DNA from: Hornefia porci
Lineage (GTDB): Bacteria; Bacillota; Clostridia; Peptostreptococcales; Anaerovoracaceae
Assembly: GCF_001940235.1 (NCBI RefSeq)
Contig: NZ_MJIE01000001.1
Span: 2,046,001-2,110,000, forward strand
Length of the DNA: 64,000 bases
Reading direction: 5' to 3'
In this document: positions 16,611 to 24,239 of the stretch, piece after piece
Numbering within the stretch: position 1 is the stretch's first letter
Layout: each line of letters begins with the position of its first letter
Notes under the pieces: generated by a model
The model's database searches: none
What the model saw: the letters and a program-made list of their open reading frames with translations, nothing else
What the model was told of the DNA's origin: nothing
Made by a program: the position numbers and the translations under genes

Positions 16611-19600
16611 ATGTTTGACATGAAGCAGAACCCGCGAAAAAAACGCTGGTCAAGACGTCTTTTCTGGGTATTATCACTTACGCTTATCATTTCTATGATT
16701 CCTGTAACTCCCGCTATGGCGACGGACACCGATGCCGCAGCCTCCGGGAACTCGACAGCAGTTACACAGTCGGATGGGAGCGGAACCTCCGGTTCCTCCG
16801 ATAACAGTGCAGCATCGTCTGATACGGAAAAGGACAGCACGTCCGCATCTTCATCTGATACAAAGAAAAAGAGTGCGGCTGCGCCGCGAAGAGCACCGGC
16901 CGCAACAACTGTGACAGTGACGTATAAAGAAAACGGGGGAAAGTTTACCTCCGGATTTTCGAGCACTGTTTCTGCCGGCGCGGGCAGCACTGTTACGTTG
17001 CCGACATCGAGTAATGTTTCGTTGGCAAAAACGCGTCTCGCCGGCTGGTCCACGAATCCGTGGGCTAAGACTCCGACTTATGAGCCGGGGGCAACTTACA
17101 CGGTGCCTTCGTCGGACGTGAAACTGTATGCGGTCTGGCAGAAAACATATACTCTGGCGCCGAATCTTGAACATATGTCAGGATATTATATGGTAGTCGA
17201 TCCTGCCGGAACGGTGCAGTCGGAAGGTAAACTGGAAGGTCCGACACAGGTTACTGTAACGGTATCTGCGAATGTCAAAGAGTGTTTTGTTAACGTATTT
17301 GTCAAACCGGATGCGAATTATCTGATTACCCGTCTGGATACTGCAGATGTGAACAACTTCATCTATCCTCTGGGCGGCGACTATCTGGGGCGCCCCGGCA
17401 GCTATGTGAAAGAGACGGACGTTGAGCGGATGCTGGACGAAGGCTATGTCGCCACCTTCGGCTGGGGCTCCGGATATAACAGCGATGGAGCAACTCTTTC
17501 TGTAAATGCGACGGCATTTCAGCCCACTCCGAATGCGAGTATTACGCCGGACAAAACCCAGAACCTCAACGAGGGAGATGCGATTACGCTGACGGTCACG
17601 CTGAAGGCCGGCGATATTCTCAACCAGTACTCGGCGGCGCTGGGCGGAACCCCTGTCGTCCATATCGGTACAGGCAGTGGTGATAGCGTTGCTGACTTGC
17701 CTTTGTCCAATGTGACCGCCTCTGACAACGACACCTATACCGGTACAGTGCAGTATACCCTGACGGCAGATGACATCGCCAGGGATAAGCTGAGTGCACA
17801 GGTAGAGGCGACATTTAATTACAGCTATAAATTTCCATACAAAGGTGCGAATGGAACGTCAGCGACTCTCGATACGACGGCTACCATCGATTCGCAGAGT
17901 GAAACTGTTACTATCAACGGATACAGCACCCCTCATAAAGTGAGTTATTCCTACACCTATATCGGAGGCGTAACGCCGCCGGATACGTTCCCGGCCTGTC
18001 CTACGGATTCGGCGACCTATTCCAAGGGAAGCACGGTCAACATCGCTGCGTCGCCGGCCAAGGGCGACACCGTCAGAGATGATGCGAACGGCGGAACCTG
18101 GGAATTCCTCGGCTGGTTCCTCTACGACAGCGAAACAAGCGGAACTGCCACTATGGGAGACGATAATCTGACCTTTGAGGGGAGATGGCAGTTCAATGCG
18201 GATCCCGATTCCCTCACCTATGACGCGAACACCAACGGAGAAGCCTATGAGGGCGAGACGGAACCGTCGAAAGGCTTCGTCGGCAATCTGGTGGTCGTGG
18301 CGAAGAATGCCTTCAGCCGCATCGGATACAAGTTTCTGCACTGGAACACACAGGCCGACGGAAAGGGTACGAGCTATCTGGCCGATGTCGACCGTTACAA
18401 GCTGACGCCGGGCACGGATATTCTCTACGCCCAGTGGGAGAAGGCGCGCCACGTGACCTATGCTTTGTCGTACAAAGGTGCGGACGGAATCGATACTTCC
18501 GCATATCCGGCAGCGATTACGACAGTCCCGCAGGATGCGAAGGACTACTATATGAATGATTCTGTCACGGTTTCCACAGATCCGGCGCAGCGCACAGTCG
18601 ATGACCCGGACAATCACGGGACCTGGACGTTTGAAGGCTGGATGAACGGAACGCTGGCGGCCGGCGAGAAGCTGACGATGGGAATCGACAATATTCAGCT
18701 GACCGGAACCTGGACATTCACGCCGTATGATACTTTGACCTACGACGGCAACGGCGCAGACAGCGGCTCAGTCGCCACAACAGAAGCGGCTTCCGGAACA
18801 GATGTTACTGTTGCTGAAAACGGCTTTAACCGCAGCGGATATCGTTTCATCGGCTGGAACACCAAAGCCGGCGGGAACGGCGGCGAATACAAGGCCGGCG
18901 ACAGCTACACCCTGAAAGCCGGAACGGACGATGTTCTGTACGCCCAGTGGGAGAAGGCCCGCAGCGTGAGTTACAAACTGGCCTACAGCGGGGCGGACAA
19001 GCTGGACGCAGACAAATATCCGGCAGCAGTGAAGAAGGCGCCGGAAGACACGAAGGAATACTACAAGGGTGACGCAGTCACAGTTTCCACAGACCCGGCA
19101 GACCGGACAATTGACGATCCGGACAACCACGGAACGTGGACCTTCGGCGGCTGGCAGACCGGCGGAAAAGACGCCGGCAAGACCGTCACCGTGGATGCGG
19201 AAGACATTACGCTGACCGGCACCTGGACATTTACGCCGTATGATACTTTGACCTACGACGGCAACGGTGCAGACAGCGGCAAGGTCGCCGGAGCGGAAGC
19301 GCCCTCCGGAAAGGACGTCACCGTAGAGAAGAACGGATTTACCCGCAGCGGATATCGTTTCACCGGCTGGAACACGGCAAAGGACGGAAGCGGAGACGTT
19401 TACAAGGCCGGCGACAGCTATACTCTGAAAGCCGGAACAGATGATGTTCTGTACGCCCAGTGGGAGAAGGCCCGCAGCGTGAGCTACAAGCTGACCTACA
19501 GCGGGGCGGACAAGCTGGACGCAGACAAATATCCGGCAGCAGTAAAGAAGGCGCCGGAAGACACGAAGGAATACTACAAGGGTGACACAGTCACAGTTTC

Positions 19601-20153
19601 CACAGACCCGGCAGACCGGACGATTGACGATCCGGACAACCGCGGAACGTGGACCTTCGGCGGCTGGCAGACCGGCGGAAAGGACGCCGGCAAGACCGTC
19701 ACCGTGGATGCGGAAGACATTACGCTGACCGGAACCTGGACCTTTACGCCGTATGATACTTTGACCTACGACGGCAACGGTGCGGACAGCGGCTCAGTCG
19801 CCACAGCGGAAGCACCCTCCGGAAAGGACGTCACCGTAGAGAAGAACGGATTCAGCAGAGACGGTTACCGCTTCACCGGCTGGAACACGGCGAAAGACGG
19901 AAGCGGAGACGTTTACAAGGCCGGCGACAGCTACACTCTGAAAGCAAGCGCGGACGATGTTCTGTACGCCCAGTGGGAGAAAAACAAGACGCACAAGAAG
20001 GGCGGCGCTGACAGGCATTCCAGCGGAGGAAATCCGGATACAGGAGATGTCACCGGGCTGTACGGATATGTGCTGCTGCTTGTGACCTGCGCGGCCGCGG
20101 GGATTGTTCTCCTCCTGATCCGGCGCAGAAGGAACGCTGACCGGGCGGAATAG
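16611..20153 (+). CDS. Sortase-anchored surface protein with InlB and SHIRT-type repeats
   Basis: 1180 residues. GGAGAGAG precedes the ATG. A signal peptide (WVLSLTLIISMIPVTPAMA) is followed by a Ser/Ala/Asp-rich stretch, an InlB-like module ending in KLYAVW, and a beta-rich region. Then come three units of 171 residues, each with a SHIRT-like part (YPAAVKKAPEDTKEYYKGD) and an InlB-like part (GYRFTGWNT ... DVLYAQWEK). The end is a cell-wall sorting signal: NPDTGD, a hydrophobic helix (LYGYVLLLVTCAAAGIVLLL) and RRRR. The motif is an LPXTG variant, so a sortase should link it to peptidoglycan. No sortase is in the window. It is probably a stalk-like adhesin; the ligand is unknown. Confidence 0.9.
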   Translation: MFDMKQNPRKKRWSRRLFWVLSLTLIISMIPVTPAMATDTDAAASGNSTAVTQSDGSGTSGSSDNSAASSDTEKDSTSASSSDTKKKSAAAPRRAPAATTVTVTYKENGGKFTSGFSSTVSAGAGSTVTLPTSSNVSLAKTRLAGWSTNPWAKTPTYEPGATYTVPSSDVKLYAVWQKTYTLAPNLEHMSGYYMVVDPAGTVQSEGKLEGPTQVTVTVSANVKECFVNVFVKPDANYLITRLDTADVNNFIYPLGGDYLGRPGSYVKETDVERMLDEGYVATFGWGSGYNSDGATLSVNATAFQPTPNASITPDKTQNLNEGDAITLTVTLKAGDILNQYSAALGGTPVVHIGTGSGDSVADLPLSNVTASDNDTYTGTVQYTLTADDIARDKLSAQVEATFNYSYKFPYKGANGTSATLDTTATIDSQSETVTINGYSTPHKVSYSYTYIGGVTPPDTFPACPTDSATYSKGSTVNIAASPAKGDTVRDDANGGTWEFLGWFLYDSETSGTATMGDDNLTFEGRWQFNADPDSLTYDANTNGEAYEGETEPSKGFVGNLVVVAKNAFSRIGYKFLHWNTQADGKGTSYLADVDRYKLTPGTDILYAQWEKARHVTYALSYKGADGIDTSAYPAAITTVPQDAKDYYMNDSVTVSTDPAQRTVDDPDNHGTWTFEGWMNGTLAAGEKLTMGIDNIQLTGTWTFTPYDTLTYDGNGADSGSVATTEAASGTDVTVAENGFNRSGYRFIGWNTKAGGNGGEYKAGDSYTLKAGTDDVLYAQWEKARSVSYKLAYSGADKLDADKYPAAVKKAPEDTKEYYKGDAVTVSTDPADRTIDDPDNHGTWTFGGWQTGGKDAGKTVTVDAEDITLTGTWTFTPYDTLTYDGNGADSGKVAGAEAPSGKDVTVEKNGFTRSGYRFTGWNTAKDGSGDVYKAGDSYTLKAGTDDVLYAQWEKARSVSYKLTYSGADKLDADKYPAAVKKAPEDTKEYYKGDTVTVSTDPADRTIDDPDNRGTWTFGGWQTGGKDAGKTVTVDAEDITLTGTWTFTPYDTLTYDGNGADSGSVATAEAPSGKDVTVEKNGFSRDGYRFTGWNTAKDGSGDVYKAGDSYTLKASADDVLYAQWEKNKTHKKGGADRHSSGGNPDTGDVTGLYGYVLLLVTCAAAGIVLLLIRRRRNADRAE
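18448..19986 (+). repeat. 513-bp tandem repeat within the surface protein
   Basis: Three units starting at 18448, 18961 and 19474. The second and third are nearly identical at DNA level; the first is more diverged. Unit number could change by recombination without breaking the frame. Confidence 0.9.
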
Positions 20154-20193
20154 ACCGGCGGCATGCTGCGAACGACAGACAACAACAGATACT

Positions 20194-20244
20194 GTTACCG
20201 CGGAGTAACAATCGACCGGAAGGGTAACGTTACCGGACGGTAAC
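20194..20244 (+). promoter_or_regulatory. Cluster of GTAAC half-sites, candidate enhancer
   Basis: GTTACC (20194), GTAACA (20205), the perfect palindrome GGTAACGTTACC (20223-20234) and GGTAAC (20239) lie 95-145 bp upstream of a sigma-54 promoter. That is the usual position of activator sites for NtrC-type proteins. Confidence 0.5.
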
Positions 20245-20285
20245 ACTCTTCACCATCAACAAAAAGCCTTGGGGCAAACAAAGCG

Positions 20286-20315
20286 AAGGACGTTGGAATT
20301 CCAACGTCCTTTTGC
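20286..20315 (+). terminator. Rho-independent terminator of the NPDTG surface protein
   Basis: AAGGACGTTGG, loop AATT, CCAACGTCCTT, then T. A perfect 11-bp stem. Confidence 0.8.
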
Positions 20316-20336
20316 TATGGGAAAATTCTGAAGACT

Positions 20337-20354
20337 ATGGCACGGATATCGCAA
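20337..20354 (+). promoter_or_regulatory. Sigma-54 promoter of the isochorismatase-permease-aminotransferase genes
   Basis: TGGCACGGATATCGCA has GG and GC dinucleotides exactly 10 bp apart, matching TGGCACG-N4-TTGCA except one base. It lies 52 bp before the first ATG. The activator is probably the NtrC-type regulator at 26694. Confidence 0.75.
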
Positions 20355-20405
20355 TAGATATCGGTGCTATTTTTTATCACCCCCGATTCAGAATGGAGGA
20401 AATGA

Positions 20406-21107
20406 ATGAAAGTCAATGATAAGTATCTGAATTTCTATTATGAGACGATGGGCGAAATCGACGAGCCGGTCATCGACCCGAAGAAGACGGCCCTGCTGCT
20501 GGTGGATCTGCAGAATGAATTTGTTCTCCGCGACTTCGGTGAAGCACTGGAGTATAAAGCGGCGGGCGAATGGGACCGCTGGATTCCTTTTCACGACAGG
20601 CTGGACAACATCGTCGTTCCGAACAACAAAAAACTGCTGGACTTCTTCCGTGCGAACAAGATGGCGGTGACCTACGGACGAATCGCCTGTCTGCGGGAGG
20701 ACGGCGAGGATCGTTCGCCTGTGCAGAAGTCAGAGGGCTGGAACAATATGCTGATGCCGGTGGACAGCTATTCCGCCCAGATGATCGATGAGCTCGCGCC
20801 GATGAAGAACGAGATTGTGGTCAACAAAACAACGGACAGTGTATGCAACGGGACCAACTATCTGACGCTGCTCCGGTTCATGGGAATCGAGACCGTTGTG
20901 GTCACCGGAATCGTGACGGATCAGTGCGTTGCCTGCACCGTCCGGGATCTGGCGGACGCCGGGTTGAAGGTAATCTGTGTAGAAGACGCCTGTGCGGCGG
21001 GAAGCATGGAGCTTCATGATGCGGAGCTGAAAATCATGAATGTGATTTACTGCAATGTGATGAGCACAGACGATACGATTCAGTTAATCAGCAGAAATCT
21101 GCAGTAG
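20406..21107 (+). CDS. Isochorismatase-family cysteine hydrolase
   Basis: A 233-residue alpha/beta hydrolase of the isochorismatase/nicotinamidase superfamily. The triad appears complete: D34 in LLVDLQNEF, K141 in VVNKTTDS and C174 in VTDQCVACTVRDLAD. Members cleave amide-type substrates (ureidoacrylate, N-carbamoylsarcosine, nicotinamide) or isochorismate. With a permease and a class-III aminotransferase downstream, an amidase releasing an amine or amino acid that is then transaminated is the more likely role; the exact substrate is not readable. GGAGGAA precedes the ATG, and a sigma-54 promoter lies just upstream. Confidence 0.85.
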   Translation: MKVNDKYLNFYYETMGEIDEPVIDPKKTALLLVDLQNEFVLRDFGEALEYKAAGEWDRWIPFHDRLDNIVVPNNKKLLDFFRANKMAVTYGRIACLREDGEDRSPVQKSEGWNNMLMPVDSYSAQMIDELAPMKNEIVVNKTTDSVCNGTNYLTLLRFMGIETVVVTGIVTDQCVACTVRDLADAGLKVICVEDACAAGSMELHDAELKIMNVIYCNVMSTDDTIQLISRNLQ

Positions 21108-21134
21108 GAGAAATCTGCAGTAGAGGAGGACACT

Positions 21135-21227
21135 ATGGAAAAGAAGATGAATCAGACTGGGCTCTGTAAAAAGCTGACGCTGTCTGATTCTGACTCGGAC
21201 ATGACAGGAGGGATTTTTCATGAGTGA
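21135..21227 (+). CDS. 30-residue small ORF overlapping the permease start
   Basis: An ATG with a strong ribosome site (GAGGAGG, 5 bp away) opens a 30-codon frame containing LTLSDSDSDMTGG. It stops at 21227, overlapping the permease start codon (21220) out of frame. Placement suggests translational coupling or a leader peptide. No family is recognised, and the peptide may only serve ribosome delivery. Confidence 0.45.
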   Translation: MEKKMNQTGLCKKLTLSDSDSDMTGGIFHE

Positions 21228-22611
21228 AGTTGCGGTAAAAGCGGTAAAAGAAGATACTACCCTGAAGAAGGGGATGAGCTTCTGGCAGATCTGGGCGTTC
21301 GGCGTAGGATCTGTGGTCGGAGACGGATTATTTATTTATCTGGGACAGGGCGTTCAGACGGGAGGCCCGGTGGCGATTCTCGCTGTCGCGTTTGCGGGAT
21401 TCATGCAGATGGCAATCATGCTGGCAATGGGAGAGCTGGCAGTCGGAATGCCTTCAGCCGGTGCGATGACATTCTGGTGCTCCAAATATCTGAACCGGTT
21501 TTGTGGTCTGTTCGCCGGAATGACCTTTTCAGTAAGCTGGATTGTGTTCGGCGGTTCGACGAGCATCGCACTCGGGACGATTATGGCGTACTGGGCGCCG
21601 ATTGGCGGACAGGCCTTCGCGACTCTGTTCTGGGCTGTGATCTGGTGGTCGGTGTTCGCTGTTCTCAATATCGCCGGAGTTTCCATCGCGAGTAACGTTC
21701 AGCTGTTCCTGGTGGTCGTGCTCGTCGGAATTATGGCCGTATTCGGAATCGCAGGCGTGGTGCACGGACTGAATATGGATAATTTCACGCCTTTCGCCCC
21801 CTTCGGGTTTAAGGGTTTCGCGAACACGATTCCGATTGCGTGCTTTGCCTTTATGGGAGCAGCCACCATCTGCACCTGCGGAAATGAATGCAGGGATCCG
21901 AGGGATCTCGGCAAGTCTCTGTTCTGGGCGTCTCTGACCTTCATCATCGTATACTGTCTTGCGATGGTCGTCGTCATCGGTGCGGTGAACTGGAAAGACC
22001 AGTCTCTGGACGTCTCTTTGTTCACTCTCGCGGCGAAGACGCTGTGGGGACCTGTCGGAGGAACCATCCTGAATATTGCCGCGTGGATCGCGGCGGCCAC
22101 CTGCCTGATCAGCGGATCGCTGTATACTCCGTCGAGAGTGTTCTTCGGAATGGCGGAGGTCGGTTATATGCCGAAGGTGTTTGCGAAGGTCAACAGCCGG
22201 ACGAGGACTCCGGTAAGAGGGCTTGTGATTATCTGGGCGTGTGGTATGATATTAATCCTGGCAGGTGCAAAGTGGGGTGCGAGCCTCGTTTACACCACCC
22301 TCGTCAATCAGGGAGTGGTCGCCTGGACGCTGGGCTGGATCCTGGCCATCATCGCCGGCATCAAATACCGCAGGAAGCTGCGGACGCAGGGCGTAAAAGA
22401 CATCAAGGCTCATATAGGGTGGAAACAGCCGCTCTATCCTGTGACGCCGATTATCGCGCTGGCGTCATCCGTGTATCTTTTGTATCTGTGCCTGAACGGA
22501 GTAGTCGCAATCGTCGGCATGTGCATCTGGCTTGCGGCCTTCTGCCTCTACTACTGGCGCATAAAGACAAAGGTCAGGGCGGGAGAACTTTCGGAAGACG
22601 TATATTTCTGA
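21220..22611 (+). CDS. APC-superfamily amino acid permease
   Basis: 463 residues with about 12 membrane helices. The N-terminal SFWQIWAFGVGSVVGDGLFIYLG resembles the conserved unwound first helix (GxxxGxGIF-like) of amino acid/polyamine transporters. AGGAGGG precedes the ATG. It lies between a hydrolase and an aminotransferase, so it probably imports (or exchanges) the substrate handled by them. Substrate specificity is not evident; GABA, beta-alanine or a related amine would fit the class-III aminotransferase. Confidence 0.87.
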   Translation: MSEVAVKAVKEDTTLKKGMSFWQIWAFGVGSVVGDGLFIYLGQGVQTGGPVAILAVAFAGFMQMAIMLAMGELAVGMPSAGAMTFWCSKYLNRFCGLFAGMTFSVSWIVFGGSTSIALGTIMAYWAPIGGQAFATLFWAVIWWSVFAVLNIAGVSIASNVQLFLVVVLVGIMAVFGIAGVVHGLNMDNFTPFAPFGFKGFANTIPIACFAFMGAATICTCGNECRDPRDLGKSLFWASLTFIIVYCLAMVVVIGAVNWKDQSLDVSLFTLAAKTLWGPVGGTILNIAAWIAAATCLISGSLYTPSRVFFGMAEVGYMPKVFAKVNSRTRTPVRGLVIIWACGMILILAGAKWGASLVYTTLVNQGVVAWTLGWILAIIAGIKYRRKLRTQGVKDIKAHIGWKQPLYPVTPIIALASSVYLLYLCLNGVVAIVGMCIWLAAFCLYYWRIKTKVRAGELSEDVYF

Positions 22612-22626
22612 TATGAGCTGTGTCTG

Positions 22627-22654
22627 CCCGTTAAGCCCTGTCGGATTTAACGGG
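22627..22654 (+). repeat. Short hairpin, CCCGTTAAG type
   Basis: Imperfect arms CCCGTTAAGCC and GGATTTAACGGG after the permease, followed by CGCTGA. It resembles the 12344-12368 hairpin. It could act as a weak terminator but no T-run follows. Confidence 0.5.
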
Positions 22655-22714
22655 CGCTGAGCACTCATTAAGCAGGGAAGGAGGAACCCTCCGGCAAAAC
22701 GGACGGGAAATACA

Positions 22715-24055
22715 ATGAACAGAAGTACCGAATTATTTCAGCGGGATGCGGATGCTGTCAGCGATGTGATGAAGCTCAGATTTTATCCGATGGTTGCAAA
22801 AGCTGCCGGAGGCGCGCTGATCCGGGATGCGGACGGCAGGGAATATCTGGACTTCAGTGCGGGCTGGGGCGTTGCTAATACCGGTTACGGTCACCCCCGC
22901 ATTGTGAATGCGGTATGTAAAGAAATGAACAGGCTGTCATTTTCCCCGACAATATCTGTGCTGAACGAGGAAAGCATAGAACTGGCGGAAAGGCTCAGGG
23001 AAATGACGCCGGGGGATTTCGAGAAAGCGGTCTGGTACGGTCATTCGGGATCAGATGCAAATGAATTTTTGTACAAAATGATCCCGGCCGCGACCGGCCG
23101 GAGCAGGATTGTTTCCTTTGTCGGCTCCTATCACGGACAGACGATGGGTTCATATTCCATGTCGGGGCACCCTGCACAGGGAAAATTCACGGGCGGCGGA
23201 AATGTAACCAGGATCCCGTATCCGTACTGTTACCGCTGCCCCTTTGAAAGGGACAGGGAAACCTGCGGACTGTTCTGCCTGAAATATGTGGAAGACTTTG
23301 TTTTCGCCTCACAGGTTTCTCCCGCGCAGGTCGGGGCGCTGATTGCGGAGGCGGTGCAGTGTGACGGCGGTGATGTGGTCCCCCCGGACGGTTATCTGCA
23401 GGGGCTGGAGCGGATGTGCAGAAGATATGGAATACTGTTTATTCTCGACGAGGTGAAAATCGGATTCGGGCGGACCGGAAAAATGTTCGGCTTTGAAAAC
23501 TGGGGTGTGACGCCCGATGCAGTTGTCATGGCGAAGCCCATGGGATCCGGACAGCCGATCAGCGCGGTGACCGGAAGAAAGGAGCTGATGGACGCCGGCG
23601 TGGGGATGCATATGTTCACCACAGCCGGGAATCCGGTGGCCTGCGCCGCATCGCTCGCTACAATTGACGTGATTGAAGAGGAAAAGCTTGCAGAGAATGC
23701 TGAGATACAGGGGGAATATCTTCTCGGCAGACTTCGCGAACTGCAGGCCGGCTGTCCCGTAATCGGCGATGTTCGGGGAAAGGGGCTTGTGATTGGGATT
23801 GAGCTTGTGGAGAATCCGGAAACGAAGAAACCGGCGTCGGAGCTGGCGGCGCTGGTTGTCTACCGGTGTTATGAGCTGGGGCTTCTGCTGTTTGATTCCG
23901 GTATCAGCGCCAATGTGATTGAGCTTACGCCTCCGCTGATTATCACAAAACAGCAGTGCGACCGGGCGGTCGAGGTCCTCCGGCAGGCAATCGAGGATGC
24001 GATGACCGGCAGAATTATCCGGGAGGATCTGGGAGATTTCGCAGGCTGGGGCTGA
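22715..24055 (+). CDS. Class-III PLP aminotransferase
   Basis: 446 residues, normal for the 4-aminobutyrate/ornithine aminotransferase class. The aspartate that contacts the cofactor nitrogen is in ILDEVKIGFGRTG, and the PLP lysine in VVMAKPMGSGQPISA. AWYGHSGSDANEF-like SGSDAN is the phosphate-site motif. DEVKIGFGRTG has K-I where many members have Q-T, possibly reflecting substrate choice. Likely transaminates an omega-amino acid or amine delivered by the upstream permease and hydrolase, giving an aldehyde or keto acid. The ribosome site near the ATG is weak (GACGGGA). Confidence 0.87.
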   Translation: MNRSTELFQRDADAVSDVMKLRFYPMVAKAAGGALIRDADGREYLDFSAGWGVANTGYGHPRIVNAVCKEMNRLSFSPTISVLNEESIELAERLREMTPGDFEKAVWYGHSGSDANEFLYKMIPAATGRSRIVSFVGSYHGQTMGSYSMSGHPAQGKFTGGGNVTRIPYPYCYRCPFERDRETCGLFCLKYVEDFVFASQVSPAQVGALIAEAVQCDGGDVVPPDGYLQGLERMCRRYGILFILDEVKIGFGRTGKMFGFENWGVTPDAVVMAKPMGSGQPISAVTGRKELMDAGVGMHMFTTAGNPVACAASLATIDVIEEEKLAENAEIQGEYLLGRLRELQAGCPVIGDVRGKGLVIGIELVENPETKKPASELAALVVYRCYELGLLLFDSGISANVIELTPPLIITKQQCDRAVEVLRQAIEDAMTGRIIREDLGDFAGWG

Positions 24056-24239
24056 TGCTCCGGCCGCGAATCCACAGTCTGTCGACCGGAAACGGATTGG
24101 CAGACGGGTCGGACGAAAAACTCCGGACGACAGCGTGATTCGGAAACGGCCGAAAATCCCCGGCCGGCAGATACTGATTCTAACTAACAGAAAAGCGCGT
24201 CATAGTATATACTGTTATCATGAGAATGGAGGGATGCCG

